Positions 10,307-19,495 of a stretch of DNA of 64,000 nucleotides are shown here, one piece after another (the first letter of the stretch is position 1; each line of letters starts with the position of its first letter). Origin of the DNA: Hymenobacter sp. BRD67 (GTDB lineage Bacteria > Bacteroidota > Bacteroidia > Cytophagales > Hymenobacteraceae); assembly GCF_013256425.1 (NCBI RefSeq), contig NZ_CP053904.1, positions 1,674,001 through 1,738,000 of the forward strand. Reading direction: 5' to 3'. The notes under the pieces were generated by a model. That model had not been told where the DNA came from, ran no database searches, and worked only from the letters and a program-made list of their open reading frames with translations. The translations under genes and the position numbers were made by a program.

Positions 10307-10981
10307 TTAGTCGGGCAGCGGGCGACGCTGCCCGGCGCCAATAGTCTGGTGGCGCTGCCGCAGCACGGCCAGCATTTCCTCCAGCGAGGAGCCGCTGGCG
10401 CGCAGTAGCACCAGCAGGTGGTACACCAGGTCGGCCGCCTCCCCTGGCAGGCCGGCTTTGTTGCCCGCCATGGCGTCAATGACGGTTTCGACGGCCTCCT
10501 CCCCTACCTTTTGGGCAATGCGCGCCAGGCCTTTCTCAAACAGCCGCACCGTATAAGAGCCCGGCTCCTCGGCTGGGTATTGCCGGCGTCGCTCAATGAG
10601 ACGGTCCAGCTCGGCCAGAAAGCCCACCGTCGGGGCAGGCTGGGCGGCACCCGGAGCCAACGCTTCCGTACCGGGCAGCGCCTCGAAGCAGCTGGTGGTG
10701 CCCCGGTGGCAGGTGGGTCCGTCGGGCCGGACCAGCACCAGCACCGTATCCTGGTCGCAGTCGATATGCAGGCTCACTACCTGCAGGAAGTTGCCGCTGG
10801 TTTCGCCCTTGGTCCAGAGCCGCTGTTTAGAGCGCGAGTAGAACGTTACGCGGCCCTCGGCCTGCGTGCGCTGCCAGGCTTCGGCGTTGAAGTAGCCCAG
10901 CATGAGCACCTGGCCCGTGGCCGCATCCTGCACAATGGCGGGAATAAGCTGGTCGGGCATCTTTTGAAAATCTAACGTCAT
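10307..10981 (-). CDS. hisIE: Bifunctional phosphoribosyl-AMP cyclohydrolase / phosphoribosyl-ATP pyrophosphatase
   Basis: 224 residues. It catalyses steps 2 and 3 of histidine biosynthesis. The HisI domain (about 1-120) shows [14 protein letters not shown], the metal-binding CDQD and the family signature [15 protein letters not shown] plus [12 protein letters not shown]. The HisE domain (about 130-215) shows [34 protein letters not shown] (MazG-like acidic metal site) and [13 protein letters not shown]. It is the last gene of the his operon, 30 bases after the VOC gene. The ATG at 10981 gives the expected N-terminus [12 protein letters not shown]. Confidence 0.95.
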   Translation of the reverse strand: MTLDFQKMPDQLIPAIVQDAATGQVLMLGYFNAEAWQRTQAEGRVTFYSRSKQRLWTKGETSGNFLQVVSLHIDCDQDTVLVLVRPDGPTCHRGTTSCFEALPGTEALAPGAAQPAPTVGFLAELDRLIERRRQYPAEEPGSYTVRLFEKGLARIAQKVGEEAVETVIDAMAGNKAGLPGEAADLVYHLLVLLRASGSSLEEMLAVLRQRHQTIGAGQRRPLPD

Positions 10982-11011
10982 AATAGAAAAGCGGACGAGC
11001 CGCCAGAGGGG

Positions 11012-11416
11012 TTAGGCAACCTGGGGTTTGGGCTGCAGCAGGTCCCACAGGTTGCCATAAAGGTCTTCAAAAACGGCCACCGTGGCGTAGACTTCCTCAC
11101 GCGGAGTTTCGCAGAAGCGCACGCCCCGCGCCTGCATGGCGTGGTAGTCGCGCCAGAAATCGTCGGTTTGCAGAAACAGAAACACCCGGCCGCCGGTCTG
11201 GTTGCCGACCCGGCTTAGCTGCTCGGCATCATCGGCCTGAGCCAGCAGCAGGGCACTGCCCGCCGGTGCCCCGGGGGGCGCTACCAGCACCCAGCGCCGG
11301 GTAGCGCTCAGGCGGGTATCGGCCAGGAGCTGGAAACCCAGCTGCTGGGTGTAGAAGGCAAGCGCCTCATCGTAGTCGCGGACTAACAAGGCCACGTGGG
11401 CCAACTGCTGATACAT
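11012..11416 (-). CDS. VOC-family protein inside the his operon
   Basis: 134 residues with a VOC fold: MYQQLAHVALLVRDYDEALA FYTQQLGF opens module 1 and the end has VAVFEDLYGNLWDLLQPK, the YGNxWDL form of the C-terminal metal-ligand signature. It lies between hisF and hisIE with 29- and 30-base gaps, so it is certainly co-transcribed. No step of the known histidine pathway needs a VOC protein, so it is either a passenger or an auxiliary function such as detoxification of a reactive intermediate. The latter is speculation. Confidence 0.85.
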   Translation of the reverse strand: MYQQLAHVALLVRDYDEALAFYTQQLGFQLLADTRLSATRRWVLVAPPGAPAGSALLLAQADDAEQLSRVGNQTGGRVFLFLQTDDFWRDYHAMQARGVRFCETPREEVYATVAVFEDLYGNLWDLLQPKPQVA

Positions 11417-11445
11417 ATATTATTCAATATATTTAACCGCCAGCC

Positions 11446-12229
11446 CTACCCGACCGGCCGCATGGCAACGCCTTCCTGCAGCAGATAGCCTTTCAGGCCC
11501 GCTACCGACAAGTCGCCAAAATGAAAGACGCTGGCTGCCAGCGCCGCGTCGGCCCCGCCGGGCCGCAGCACATCGCGAAAGTGCGGGGCCGCCCCGGCCC
11601 GCCCGAGGCAATAACCGGCACGCCCACGGCCGCGGCTACCCCCGCGTAAGGCTGAGGGCGTAGCCGTCGCGGGTGCCGTCGTGGCTCATGGAAGTGAGCA
11701 GCAGCTCGCCCGCCCCGCGCCCGGCAGCCTCGCGGCACCAGGCAACGGCCTCGCGGCCGGCGGGATGACGCCCCCCGTGGGTAAAGACTTCCCAGGCTTC
11801 TTCCGAGGCAGTCGTGGCGGCTTCGTTGGTTTGCCGGGCATCCACCGCCACCACGATGCACTGGCTGCCGAAGCGCCGGGCCAGCTCGTCAATCAGGCCG
11901 GGCTCGCGCAATACAGAAGAGTTCAGGCTGACCTTATCGGCGCCGTTGAGCAGCAGCGCCTCCACGTCGGCTACTGCCCCGATACCACCACCCACGGTGA
12001 AGGGAATATTGACCTCGCGGGCCACGTTGCGCACCAGCTCGAGGAGGGTACGGCGCTTTTCCACGGTGGCGGTGATGTCGAGCAGCACCAGCTCATCGAT
12101 GCCCTCCTGGGCGTAACGGGCGGCCAGGGCCACGGGGTCGCCGGCGTCGCGCAGGTTCACGAAGTTAGTGCCCTTCACGGTGCGGCCGTTCTGCACGTCG
12201 AGGCAGGCAATGAGGCGTTTGGTTAGCAT
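11446..12229 (-). CDS. hisF: Imidazole glycerol phosphate synthase subunit HisF, split by two frameshifts
   Basis: The corrected protein is 261 residues. The (beta/alpha)8 cyclase uses ammonia from HisH to convert PRFAR to imidazole glycerol phosphate and AICAR. Visible: catalytic Asp11 in [14 protein letters not shown], phosphate loop FTVGGGI, second catalytic Asp in [27 protein letters not shown], and [10 protein letters not shown]. The reading frame breaks at C runs 11639-11643 and 11598-11600 of the plus strand. Adding one base to each restores [19 protein letters not shown] and then [21 protein letters not shown], with a stop at 11446-11448. Confidence 0.93.
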
Positions 12230-12262
12230 ACGCTTTATATTATATACTATACGGTAATCAGG

Positions 12263-13018
12263 TTAAGCTGCTTCGAAGAGTGCGGCGGCCCCTACCCGGT
12301 CGGGCCGCATAATCTGCTGATACACCTCGGCCACCGGCTCCAGGCTGGTCAGCTCTGCTACGTGCGCCAGGGGCCGGGCCGCCCCGGTGCGGTTCAGCCA
12401 CACCGGCCGGATACCCACGGCCAGGGCGCCGAGCACGTCGGCCGACCAGTTATCCCCGACCATCACCGTTTCGGCGGGGGTAGCCCGCAAGCGCTCCAAG
12501 GCTACCTGGTAGATAGCGGGGTCGGGCTTGAGTACCCCAACGTCTTCCGAGGTAACGAGCGCGTCTACCAGGCTGCTCATTCCCAGAAAACGCAGCTTCT
12601 CCCGCTGCTCGTCGGTGCGGTTATTTGTCACGATGCCAATCCTTACCGCCGGCTTGAGGCGCTGCAGCAGCGCCAGCGCCCCGGCCACGGGCTGCCGCAG
12701 CCGCTGGTAGTGGCCGTAGTGCTGCTCGGCCAGGAGCGTTACCTCAGCCACTGCCGGCTCCGGCTCGTACGGCGCCAGCAGCTGCTGAAAGCGCAGCTGC
12801 CGGGCCACGAGGTACGACAACTCTCCCCGCATCACCCGCGGGTGCATTTCTTCCAGCAGGTCGCTGTAGCGCTGATACAGCTCGTCCACCGGCACGCCGT
12901 GCAGCGTGGGCCGGCCGGCAGCCGTAGCGGCCAGGGCCGCCCGCGCCGTAGCCGCGTGGTCGAAGAGCGTATCGTCGAGGTCAAAAAGAACGGTGGTTAC
13001 CGGGGTAGCTGCGAACAT
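12263..13018 (-). CDS. HAD-superfamily hydrolase (YjjG-like) inside the his operon
   Basis: 251 residues. HAD motif I VLFDLDDTLFDH (nucleophile Asp and general-acid Asp), motif II GIVTNNRTDEQ, motif III Lys in DVGVLKPDPAIYQ, and motif IV VMVGDNWSADVLGA are all present, with a helical C1 cap between motifs I and II. This is the pattern of YjjG-type noncanonical pyrimidine nucleotidases. It is 38 bases after hisA and 33 before hisF. Since hisB in this operon already has a histidinol-phosphatase domain, this enzyme is not needed for the pathway; a house-cleaning or AICAR-related phosphatase role is only a guess. Confidence 0.88.
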   Translation of the reverse strand: MFAATPVTTVLFDLDDTLFDHAATARAALAATAAGRPTLHGVPVDELYQRYSDLLEEMHPRVMRGELSYLVARQLRFQQLLAPYEPEPAVAEVTLLAEQHYGHYQRLRQPVAGALALLQRLKPAVRIGIVTNNRTDEQREKLRFLGMSSLVDALVTSEDVGVLKPDPAIYQVALERLRATPAETVMVGDNWSADVLGALAVGIRPVWLNRTGAARPLAHVAELTSLEPVAEVYQQIMRPDRVGAAALFEAA

Positions 13019-13056
13019 GGCGGGGAAATAACAACTGAGTAAAGCTTGGCTAGCTC

Positions 13057-13779
13057 CTACCTGGCCAGCTCGGCGCGCAGCTCAGCCTCCGTAATGGTGC
13101 CTTCGTAGATGGCTTTGCCAATAATGGCCCCGCTCATGCCCAGTGCCCGCAGCGCGGCCACGTCGGCCACCGTCGTCACGCCGCCGCTGGCCACGAACTG
13201 CGCGGCCGGGAACTGCTGCCGCAGGGCCGTATACGTATCCGTCGCGGGGCCTTGCAGCTGGCCGTCGCGGCTCACGTCGGTACAGATGAAGGTGGTGGCC
13301 CCGACGGCCAGGTAAGCGCCAATAAAGCCGGTCAGGGTCTGGTCCGACTGCTCGGTCCAGGCACTGACGGCAATGTAGTCACCCTTAAAATCGGCCCCGA
13401 TGATGATGCGCCCGGCCCCAAACCGGGCCAGCCACTCCCCTACCAGCGCCGGCTCGCGGGCGGCAATACTGCCGGCCGTGAGCTGCGCCGCCCCGGCCGC
13501 GAAAGCCGCCTCGGCCGCCGCCGTGGTCTGAATGCCCCCGCCGAAGTCGATGTGCAGGCGGGTATGCCGGGCAATTCGCTCCAGCACCGGCAGCTGGCGC
13601 GGCGCGCGGGCGCGGGCCCCGTCGAGGTCAACCAGGTGCAGGTGGGTAGCCCCGAGCTGCTCGAAATGCTGCGCCTGGGCCAGCGGGTCGGCGGCGTAGG
13701 TGGTCTGCCGGGCAAAGTCGCCGCCGGTCAGGCGCACGCACGAGCCGTTGATGAGGTCAATCGCAGGAATTATATTCAT
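13057..13779 (-). CDS. hisA: ProFAR isomerase
   Basis: 240 residues. It catalyses the Amadori rearrangement of ProFAR to PRFAR, step 4 of histidine biosynthesis. TIM-barrel signatures: catalytic Asp8 in IPAIDLINGSCVRLTGGDF, LHLVDLDGA, IDFGGGIQT, second catalytic Asp region IIGADFKGDYIAVSAW, VSRDGQLQGPATDTY, and the phosphate-binding ASGGVTTVADVAAL. It starts at ATG 13779, 57 bases after hisH. Its paralogue hisF follows after the inserted HAD gene. Confidence 0.95.
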   Translation of the reverse strand: MNIIPAIDLINGSCVRLTGGDFARQTTYAADPLAQAQHFEQLGATHLHLVDLDGARARAPRQLPVLERIARHTRLHIDFGGGIQTTAAAEAAFAAGAAQLTAGSIAAREPALVGEWLARFGAGRIIIGADFKGDYIAVSAWTEQSDQTLTGFIGAYLAVGATTFICTDVSRDGQLQGPATDTYTALRQQFPAAQFVASGGVTTVADVAALRALGMSGAIIGKAIYEGTITEAELRAELAR

Positions 13780-13836
13780 TTAGATAAATAGCCGACAGCA
13801 CTGGCGGCGAACACATATTATTCATTTGTTAAAAAG

Positions 13837-14522
13837 CTAGCTCAGGTCCGCCGACAGGAAGTTGTGTAGAATCTGCTCACCAACCGGGCCGCTCTTCTCC
13901 ACGTGAAACTGCACGCCGTAGAAGTTGCGGTAGCGCACCCCGGCGCTGAAGGCTGCCCCGTCCGGATAGCTGGCCTGGGCAATGGTGTAGCTGCCTACCG
14001 GCGCGTAGTAGCTGTGCACGAAGTACACGTAGTCGGCGGCGGTGGCTTGCAGGCTGACCTCAGAAAACTGAGCGGGAGCTGAGGAAGAGGCGGCCATTGC
14101 TGCCTGGCTACCCAAGCCCGCAAACAGCGGCGTTTGCAGGTCGTGAAGGTTATTCCAGCCCATGTGGGGCACTTTATGCACCGCATCGGGCGGCGTAAAG
14201 CGCACCACCTCGAACGGCAGGATCCCCAGCAGCTCGGTGCCCCCGGCCGGACCTTCCGTGCTGTGGCGGCCCAGCAGCTGCATGCCCAGGCAAATCCCCA
14301 GGAAGGGCTGCTCCAGGGTCGGGAGGAGCTTATCGAGCCCGGCGGCCCGCAGCGCCCGCATGGCCGAGCTGGCTTCGCCTTCCCCGGAAACAGCACCCGG
14401 TCGGCCCGGCTGATGACGTCGGGGTCGGACGTGAGTACGGCGCTGGTGACCCCCAGGCGCTCGAGCGCAAACAGGACCGACTGCACGTTGCCTCCCTGGT
14501 AATCGATGACGGCAATGTTCAT
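13837..14522 (-). CDS. hisH: Imidazole glycerol phosphate synthase glutaminase HisH, split by a frameshift
   Basis: The corrected protein is 228 residues. It is a class I glutamine amidotransferase supplying ammonia to HisF. The N-terminus MNIAVIDYQGGNVQSVLFAL joins RVLFPGEGEASSAMRALRAAG after one base is added to the C run at 14382-14385 (plus strand). The nucleophile Cys is in GICLGMQLL (about residue 80) and the His/Glu of the triad in GVQFHVEKSG, where most homologues have HPEKS. A 59-base spacer separates it from hisB. Confidence 0.93.
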
Positions 14523-14581
14523 TTTAAAACATTTGGTATAATTAGTACTTTAGCCAGATTTACCCAAATGATAAATAATAT

Positions 14582-15688
14582 TTACAGGATGCCTTTCGTG
14601 CTGGGAATCACGTGCTGGCCGGTCGGGTCACGGACCAGGGCCAGTTTAATAGCCTTGGCAACCGCTTTAAAGATTGCCTCAATCTTGTGGTGCTCGTTGT
14701 CGCCTTCGCACTTGATGTTGAGGTTGCAGCGGGCCGCGTCGGAGAAGCTTTTAAAGAAATGGTAAAACAGCTCGGTCGGCACGTCGCCCACCCGCTCGCG
14801 CTTAAAGTCGGCGGCCCACACCAGCCAGGGCCGGCCCGAGAAGTCGATGGCCGCCTGGGCCAGCGCGTCGTCCATGGGCAGCAGGAAGCCGTAGCGGTTC
14901 ACGCCGCGCTTGTCGCCAAGGGCTTCCTGGTAAGCGGTGCCGATGGCGATAGCCGTATCCTCTACCGTGTGGTGCTCGTCGATGTGCAAATCGCCGTGGG
15001 TGCGCACGTAAAGGTCGCAGCCACTGTGCTTGCCCAATTGGTCGAGCATGTGGTCGAAAAAGCCCAGGCCGGTCTGGCAGTCGGTGTGGCCGGTGCCGTC
15101 GAGGTTAAGAATAACCTCAATCCGCGTCTCGTTGGTGTTGCGCATGACGTGGGCGCGGCGCGGCGGGCGGCGCAGGTGCTCGTAGACTTTCGCCCAGTCG
15201 GTAGTGCTGAGCGCGGCGCGCTCATCGGCCTCGGCGTGGAGCAGGACGGCGCGGCAGCCCAGGTTCTCGGCCAGCTGCACATCGGTGAGCCGGTCGCCGA
15301 TGACGTAGCTGTGCGTTAAGTCGTAGCCGTTGGCCGGGTCGAGGTAGCGGGTCAGCAGCGCCGTGCCCGGCTTGCGCGTCGGGGCCGGGTCGTGGGCAAA
15401 GCTGCGGTCAATCAGAATCTCGCTGAACTCTACCCCTTCCCCGCGTAGGATGTCGAGCATTTTCTGCTGGTAGGGCCAGAAGGTATCCTCCGGGTACCTG
15501 GCGGTGCCCAGGCCGTCCTGGTTGGTCACCAGTACCAGCTCGTACTCGCCGTCGCGGGCCAGCTGGGCCAGGGCCGTGATGGCGCCGGGTACAAAATCGA
15601 ACTTATGCCAGGCATCAATCTGGTAATCGGTCGGCGGCTCGATGAGGATGGTGCCGTCGCGGTCAATGAAGAGAACTTTACGGGACAT
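14582..15688 (-). CDS. hisB: Bifunctional histidinol-phosphatase / imidazoleglycerol-phosphate dehydratase
   Basis: 368 residues. The N-terminal HAD domain (about 1-165) is the histidinol-phosphate phosphatase: motif I FIDRDGTI, Zn-loop region [13 protein letters not shown], and [18 protein letters not shown]. The C-terminal domain (about 175-368) is the Mn-dependent dehydratase with both metal motifs, [14 protein letters not shown] and [14 protein letters not shown], plus [15 protein letters not shown]. The fused form is the E. coli-type arrangement and provides two steps of the pathway. It begins 14 bases after hisC. Confidence 0.95.
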   Translation of the reverse strand: MSRKVLFIDRDGTILIEPPTDYQIDAWHKFDFVPGAITALAQLARDGEYELVLVTNQDGLGTARYPEDTFWPYQQKMLDILRGEGVEFSEILIDRSFAHDPAPTRKPGTALLTRYLDPANGYDLTHSYVIGDRLTDVQLAENLGCRAVLLHAEADERAALSTTDWAKVYEHLRRPPRRAHVMRNTNETRIEVILNLDGTGHTDCQTGLGFFDHMLDQLGKHSGCDLYVRTHGDLHIDEHHTVEDTAIAIGTAYQEALGDKRGVNRYGFLLPMDDALAQAAIDFSGRPWLVWAADFKRERVGDVPTELFYHFFKSFSDAARCNLNIKCEGDNEHHKIEAIFKAVAKAIKLALVRDPTGQHVIPSTKGIL

Positions 15689-15702
15689 AATAACTAGCAG
15701 AT

Positions 15703-16791
15703 TTAGTTTACGGGGCGTGCTTCCGGTCCGGCTGCGGTCGAAAACGCTGCCAGCGCCGCCAGCAGCTTGCTATTCTCCCCGGGCGAGCCCACGGTGAGGC
15801 GCAGCGTGCCGGCGCAGCCGGGCTGGGTGGTACGGTTGCGCACCACAATGCCCCGGCCCAGCAGGTAGTCGTACACGGCGGTGGCGTCGGGGTGGAAGCG
15901 CACCAGCAGAAAGTTGGCATCGGAGGGGAAAACCTCGGCCACGATGGGCAGCGCGGGCAGGCGCGCGGCCAGCCAGGCGCGGCCGCTGAGCAGCTGCTGC
16001 CGCAGCTCTTCGAAGTGCGGCGCCGCCGCCAGCGCCGCCAGCGCGTGCTGCTGGGTAGCCTCGGAGATGTTGTAGGGCGGCTTGATTTTATTGAGGTAGC
16101 CGATGATTTCCGGCGCGGCGAAGGCCATGCCCAGGCGCAGGCCGGCCAGGCCCCAGGCCTTGGAAAAAGTCTGGAGCACCACCAGGTTGGGGAACTCCGC
16201 CAGGCGGGTCGTCCAGCTCGGGGCCGCAGCGAAGTCGGCGTAGGCCTCATCTACCACCACCAGGCCCCGGAAGCCGCGCAGAATCTGCTCGACGGCCTCG
16301 GCGTGGAGCAGATTGCCGGTCGGGTTATTGGGCGAGCACACAAACACCAGCTTGGCCGAAGAGGCCAGCACGCCGGCCACGATAGAGGGCGAGAGCTGGA
16401 AGTCGGCCGTCAGCGGCAGGCGCTCGAGGCGCACATCGTTGAGGTGGGCGGCCACCTCGTACATGCCGTAGGTGGGCGGCAGCAGCAGGATGCTGTCCGC
16501 GCCGCCCGGCGTGCAGGTCAGGCGCACCAGCAGGTCGATGGCCTCGTCGGAGCCGTTGCCAAGGAAAATCTGCGCGGGCTCCACTCCTTTCAGCCGGGCC
16601 AATTCCGTTTTCACGGCGCGCTGCTGCGGGTCGGGGTAGCGGTTGAACTGCGCCGGGCCGGCGCTGCCGAGGCTGTTCTCGTTGGCATCGAGCATTACCT
16701 GGGCCTCGCCCTGAAACTCGTCGCGGGCCGACGAGTACGGCTTCATGGCCCGGATATTGGGGCGAATAAGGGATTCTAAATCAAAGGACAT
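15703..16791 (-). CDS. hisC: Histidinol-phosphate aminotransferase
   Basis: 362 residues from the ATG at 16791 ([20 protein letters not shown]); an upstream in-frame ATG at 16803 adds only four residues and abuts the inverted repeat. It is a fold-type I PLP enzyme converting imidazole-acetol phosphate to histidinol phosphate. Visible: [44 protein letters not shown], the PLP Schiff-base Lys in [16 protein letters not shown], and a C-terminal substrate/PLP Arg in [13 protein letters not shown]. Confidence 0.95.
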   Translation of the reverse strand: MSFDLESLIRPNIRAMKPYSSARDEFQGEAQVMLDANENSLGSAGPAQFNRYPDPQQRAVKTELARLKGVEPAQIFLGNGSDEAIDLLVRLTCTPGGADSILLLPPTYGMYEVAAHLNDVRLERLPLTADFQLSPSIVAGVLASSAKLVFVCSPNNPTGNLLHAEAVEQILRGFRGLVVVDEAYADFAAAPSWTTRLAEFPNLVVLQTFSKAWGLAGLRLGMAFAAPEIIGYLNKIKPPYNISEATQQHALAALAAAPHFEELRQQLLSGRAWLAARLPALPIVAEVFPSDANFLLVRFHPDATAVYDYLLGRGIVVRNRTTQPGCAGTLRLTVGSPGENSKLLAALAAFSTAAGPEARPVN

Positions 16792-16806
16792 CGCAAAGTG
16801 CATCTC

Positions 16807-16898
16807 TCAGGCGGAGCTTGCCGAAGCAGCTCGCTTGCGCCGCTTGGGTACTAACCCGACGACGGTTCGGGTGAGCAGCTTCGGTAAGCTCCGCCTGA
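16807..16898. repeat. Imperfect inverted repeat between hisD and hisC
   Basis: TCAGGCGGAGCTTGCCGAAG and its near-perfect complement (16873-16898) flank a ~40-base centre. It shares the core GAGCTTGCCGAAGCA with the palindromes at 30598-30692 and 36126-36211 and so appears to be a divergent copy of the same dispersed family. It fills most of the 114-base hisD-hisC gap and would form a long mRNA hairpin inside the operon. Confidence 0.65.
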
Positions 16899-16905
16899 CG
16901 TTCTG

Positions 16906-18215
16906 TTATATGGTAAGGGTAGCAAGTGCCTCGCGCCGCAGGGCCACCGCCTGGGCGTGGGCGCGCAGCCCTTCGGCTTCGGCCATCGCCTCTACCACCG
17001 GGGCCAGAGCGAGCAGGCCGGCGGGCGCAAGCTGCTGAAACGTAATTTTCTTGTAGAATGAGTCGAGCGACACGCCGCTGTAGGCGCGGGCGTAGCCGCC
17101 CGTCGGCAGCGTATGGTTGGTACCGGAGGCGTAGTCGCCCACCGCCTCGGGCGTGAGGTGGCCCATGAAAACGGAGCCGGCGTTATATACCATATTCGCT
17201 ATGTTATCAGGGGCGGACACGGCCAGGATGAGGTGTTCGGGCGCGTACTGGTTGCTGAACTCCAGCATGGTGGCGACGTCGGGCAGCAGCACGGCGCGGC
17301 TCTCAGCCAGGGCCTGGCGGGCAATTTCGGCACGGGGCAGCAGCGGCAGCTGGCGCGCCAGCTCGGCTAGTACACCCGTCAGCATCTCTTCGGAGTCCGT
17401 TAGCAGAACCACCTGCGAGTCGGGGCCGTGCTCGGCCTGCGAGAGCAGGTCGGCCGCCACAAAAGCCGGGTTGGCGCTGGCATCGGCGATGACGAGTACT
17501 TCCGAGGGCCCGGCGGGAATGTCGATGGCCACCCCGCGCTGGGCCGCCAGCTGCTTGGCGGCAGTTACGTAGCGGTTGCCGGGACCAAAAATCTTGTCCA
17601 CGGCCGGCACCGAGGCCGTGCCCACGGTAAGGGCCGCCACGGCCTGCGCCCCCCGGCCTTGATGATGGTCGTCAGCCCCAGCTCCTGGGCGGCGAAGAGA
17701 ATGGCCGGGGCGATGCGGCCGTCGCCCCGGCCGGGCGGCGTACAGAGCACAATCTCGCGGCAGCCCGCCAGCCGGGCCGGAATACCCAGCATGAGTAAGG
17801 TACTAAAGAGCGGCGCCGAGCCGCCCGGCACGTACAGCCCCACGCGCGGCACGGCCACGCTGCGGCGCCAGCAGCGCACGCCGGGCATGGTTTCCACTTC
17901 GGCCTCCACGGCGGCGGGGCGCTGCGCCGCGTGAAATTTCTCAATATTCTGAATAGCCTGGCGAATGGCGGCTTGCAGCGCGGCCGGCACCTGGGCGGCC
18001 CCGGCCGCCAGCGCTTCGGCGCCCACGCGCAAGTCGGTGAGGTCGGGTACACCGTCTAGCTCAGCGGCGTACTGGCGCAGGGCCTCATCGCCGCGACGGG
18101 CTACATCGTCGAAAATCTCGCCGGCGCGGGCCAAAATGGCGGCGTTGCTGGCCGCCAGCGGCCGCTGCTGGAGCGCGGGCCACTGGCCAGAGTCGGGATT
18201 GCGAAAAATCTGCAT
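16906..18215 (-). CDS. hisD: Histidinol dehydrogenase, split by a frameshift
   Basis: The corrected protein is 436 residues. It oxidises histidinol to histidine in two NAD-dependent steps. The first frame ([20 protein letters not shown] ... LTTIIKAGG) joins the second ([20 protein letters not shown]) when one base is added to the C run at 17649-17654. Signatures: [31 protein letters not shown], the active-site Glu/His in QYAPEHLIL, and zinc-ligand region [13 protein letters not shown]. It starts 15 bases after hisG. Confidence 0.94.
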
Positions 18216-18230
18216 GTCACGTATACGTAC

Positions 18231-19082
18231 CTATCCTACCCGCTTTTCAATGCCCAGCACCAGAATCCCTTCGGCCCCAATGGCCTGGAGCTGGCCGGTA
18301 AGGTGCCAGAAGTTATCCTCATCCACCACCGACTGCACCGACACCCAGCCTTCTTCGGCCAGGGGCGTAACGGTGGGCGACTTAATGCCCGGCAGCAGCG
18401 CCTTCACGGCATCAAGCGCCGAAACGGGCGCGTTGAGCACAATGTATTTTGAGCGCTGGGCCCGGCGCACGGCCTGCATCCGGAAGCGGAGCTGGTCGAG
18501 CAGGTCCTGCTTTTCGGGGCTGAGGCCGGGGGCTGCGATAAGCACGGCCTCGGAGCGGAAAATGGTTTCGACCTCGCGCAGGCCGTTGCCGAGCAACGTG
18601 GAGCCGCTGCTCACGATATCGCAGATAGCCTCGGCCAGCCCGATGCTGGGCGCAATCTCGACCGAGCCGCTGATGGTGTGCAGGTGGGCCTGCACGCCCT
18701 GGCCGGCCAGGTAGTCGCCCAGAATTTTAGGGTACGAAGTCGCGATGCTTTTGCCCTGCAGGTCGGCCACCGAACCATACGCCGCGCCCCGCGGCACGGC
18801 CAGGCTCAGCCGGCACTTGCTGAAGCCCAGGGGTTCGACTTCGAGGGCGGCGCAGTTGGCTTCCACCAGCACGTTCTGGCCCACGATGCCGAGGTCGGCC
18901 ACGCCGTCCTGCACATAGCCGGGAATATCGTCGTCGCGCAGGTAGAGGATTTCCAGCGGAAAGTTGCTGGCCTCGACCTTGAGCTTGTAAGACGACGAAA
19001 CGAAGCTGATGCCGCACTCGCGGATGAGCTGAAGGGAGTCCTCCGAAAGGCGGCCGGACTTTTGAATGGCTAAACGCAGCAT
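18231..19082 (-). CDS. hisG: ATP phosphoribosyltransferase, long form
   Basis: 283 residues from ATG 19082 (MLRLAIQKSGRLSEDSLQLI). It is the first, feedback-regulated enzyme of histidine biosynthesis. The catalytic part shows ILYLRDDDIPGYVQDGVADL, GIVGQNVL and the PRPP-binding stretch DIVSSGSTLLGNGL. The extra C-terminal ~80 residues (VTPLAEEGWVSVQSVVDEDN ... AIGAEGILVLGIEKRV) are the regulatory ACT-like domain of long-form HisG, so HisZ is not expected. The frame is open upstream to 19361, but that part is the leader/attenuator and has no HisG similarity. It is the first structural gene of the operon. Confidence 0.95.
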   Translation of the reverse strand: MLRLAIQKSGRLSEDSLQLIRECGISFVSSSYKLKVEASNFPLEILYLRDDDIPGYVQDGVADLGIVGQNVLVEANCAALEVEPLGFSKCRLSLAVPRGAAYGSVADLQGKSIATSYPKILGDYLAGQGVQAHLHTISGSVEIAPSIGLAEAICDIVSSGSTLLGNGLREVETIFRSEAVLIAAPGLSPEKQDLLDQLRFRMQAVRRAQRSKYIVLNAPVSALDAVKALLPGIKSPTVTPLAEEGWVSVQSVVDEDNFWHLTGQLQAIGAEGILVLGIEKRVG

Positions 19083-19287
19083 GAGAAAAAGTGAGCTACC
19101 GGCCCGATAACGGGCCAGCCGCGAAACTGGACGGTGCCCCGGCCGCACCAGGCCGCCGGGAGGCTCATCCGTAAATACCCAAACGAAGAAAAAGTTATTT
19201 CCCGGCCCAGCGGCGGGGCGGCGGTGGAGACGCGAGCGGCTGGCAGCAGGGGCTACAGAGTAGCGGCCAGCCCGGTTGCCCGGTCTC
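19083..19287 (-). promoter_or_regulatory. Candidate his operon attenuator
   Basis: Between the leader-peptide stop and hisG the transcript can form several GC-rich hairpins. The last is GGCCCG-ttat-CGGGCC (19116-19101), extendable by GCT/AGC, followed by TCACTTTTTC just before the hisG ATG: a terminator-like end. Upstream, the region 19134-19163 contains GGTGC/GCACC and CCCGGC/GCCGGG arms that can pair in competing ways. Together with the His-rich leader this is the layout of ribosome-mediated transcription attenuation; the exact fold is inferred by eye. Confidence 0.6.
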
Positions 19288-19416
19288 CTACAGATGGTGG
19301 TGATGCTGCGGCGCGGCACCGGCCGGCTTCGCAGCCCGCCAGGCAGCCGCCAGGCCCGCAAAAGCGGCCGGAAGCGCAGGGCGATAGGCAGACGTAAGGC
19401 GGCAAGCGGGAGTCAT
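19288..19416 (-). CDS. hisL: Histidine leader peptide (ends Q-H-H-H-H-L)
   Basis: A 42-codon ORF from ATG 19416 to TAG 19290-19288. The N-terminus is MTPACRLTSAYRPALPAAFA and the last six residues before the stop are QHHHHL, encoded CAG CAT CAC CAC CAT CTG. Four consecutive His codons right at the end of a short ORF upstream of a complete his operon are what a his attenuator leader requires: scarcity of charged His-tRNA would stall the ribosome there. A perfect -7 box (19424-19431) ends seven bases before the ATG, so the leader mRNA is nearly leaderless. The symbol hisL is by analogy with enterobacteria; the rest of the peptide is not similar to theirs. Confidence 0.75.
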   Translation of the reverse strand: MTPACRLTSAYRPALPAAFAGLAAAWRAAKPAGAAPQHHHHL

Positions 19417-19423
19417 CGTGGGG

Positions 19424-19452
19424 CAAAGGTAGGCAGGCGGTTGGAATTCCAA
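19424..19452 (-). promoter_or_regulatory. his operon promoter with overlapping palindrome
   Basis: On the minus strand TTGG (19452-19449), 17 bases, then TACCTTTG (19431-19424), a perfect TAnnTTTG. The -33 element lies in the 12-base perfect palindrome TTGGAATTCCAA (19441-19452), a possible operator. The divergent Crp/Fnr gene starts 44 bases away. Confidence 0.65.
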
Positions 19453-19483
19453 CGCCTCCTACGCAAAACCGGGTCGGGTAGCC

Positions 19484-19491
19484 TATCTTCG
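19484..19491 (+). promoter_or_regulatory. -7 box next to the Crp/Fnr start codon
   Basis: TATCTTCG (seven of eight to TAnnTTTG) ends four bases before ATG 19496, implying a leaderless or nearly leaderless transcript. Confidence 0.4.
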
Positions 19492-19495
19492 GCTT

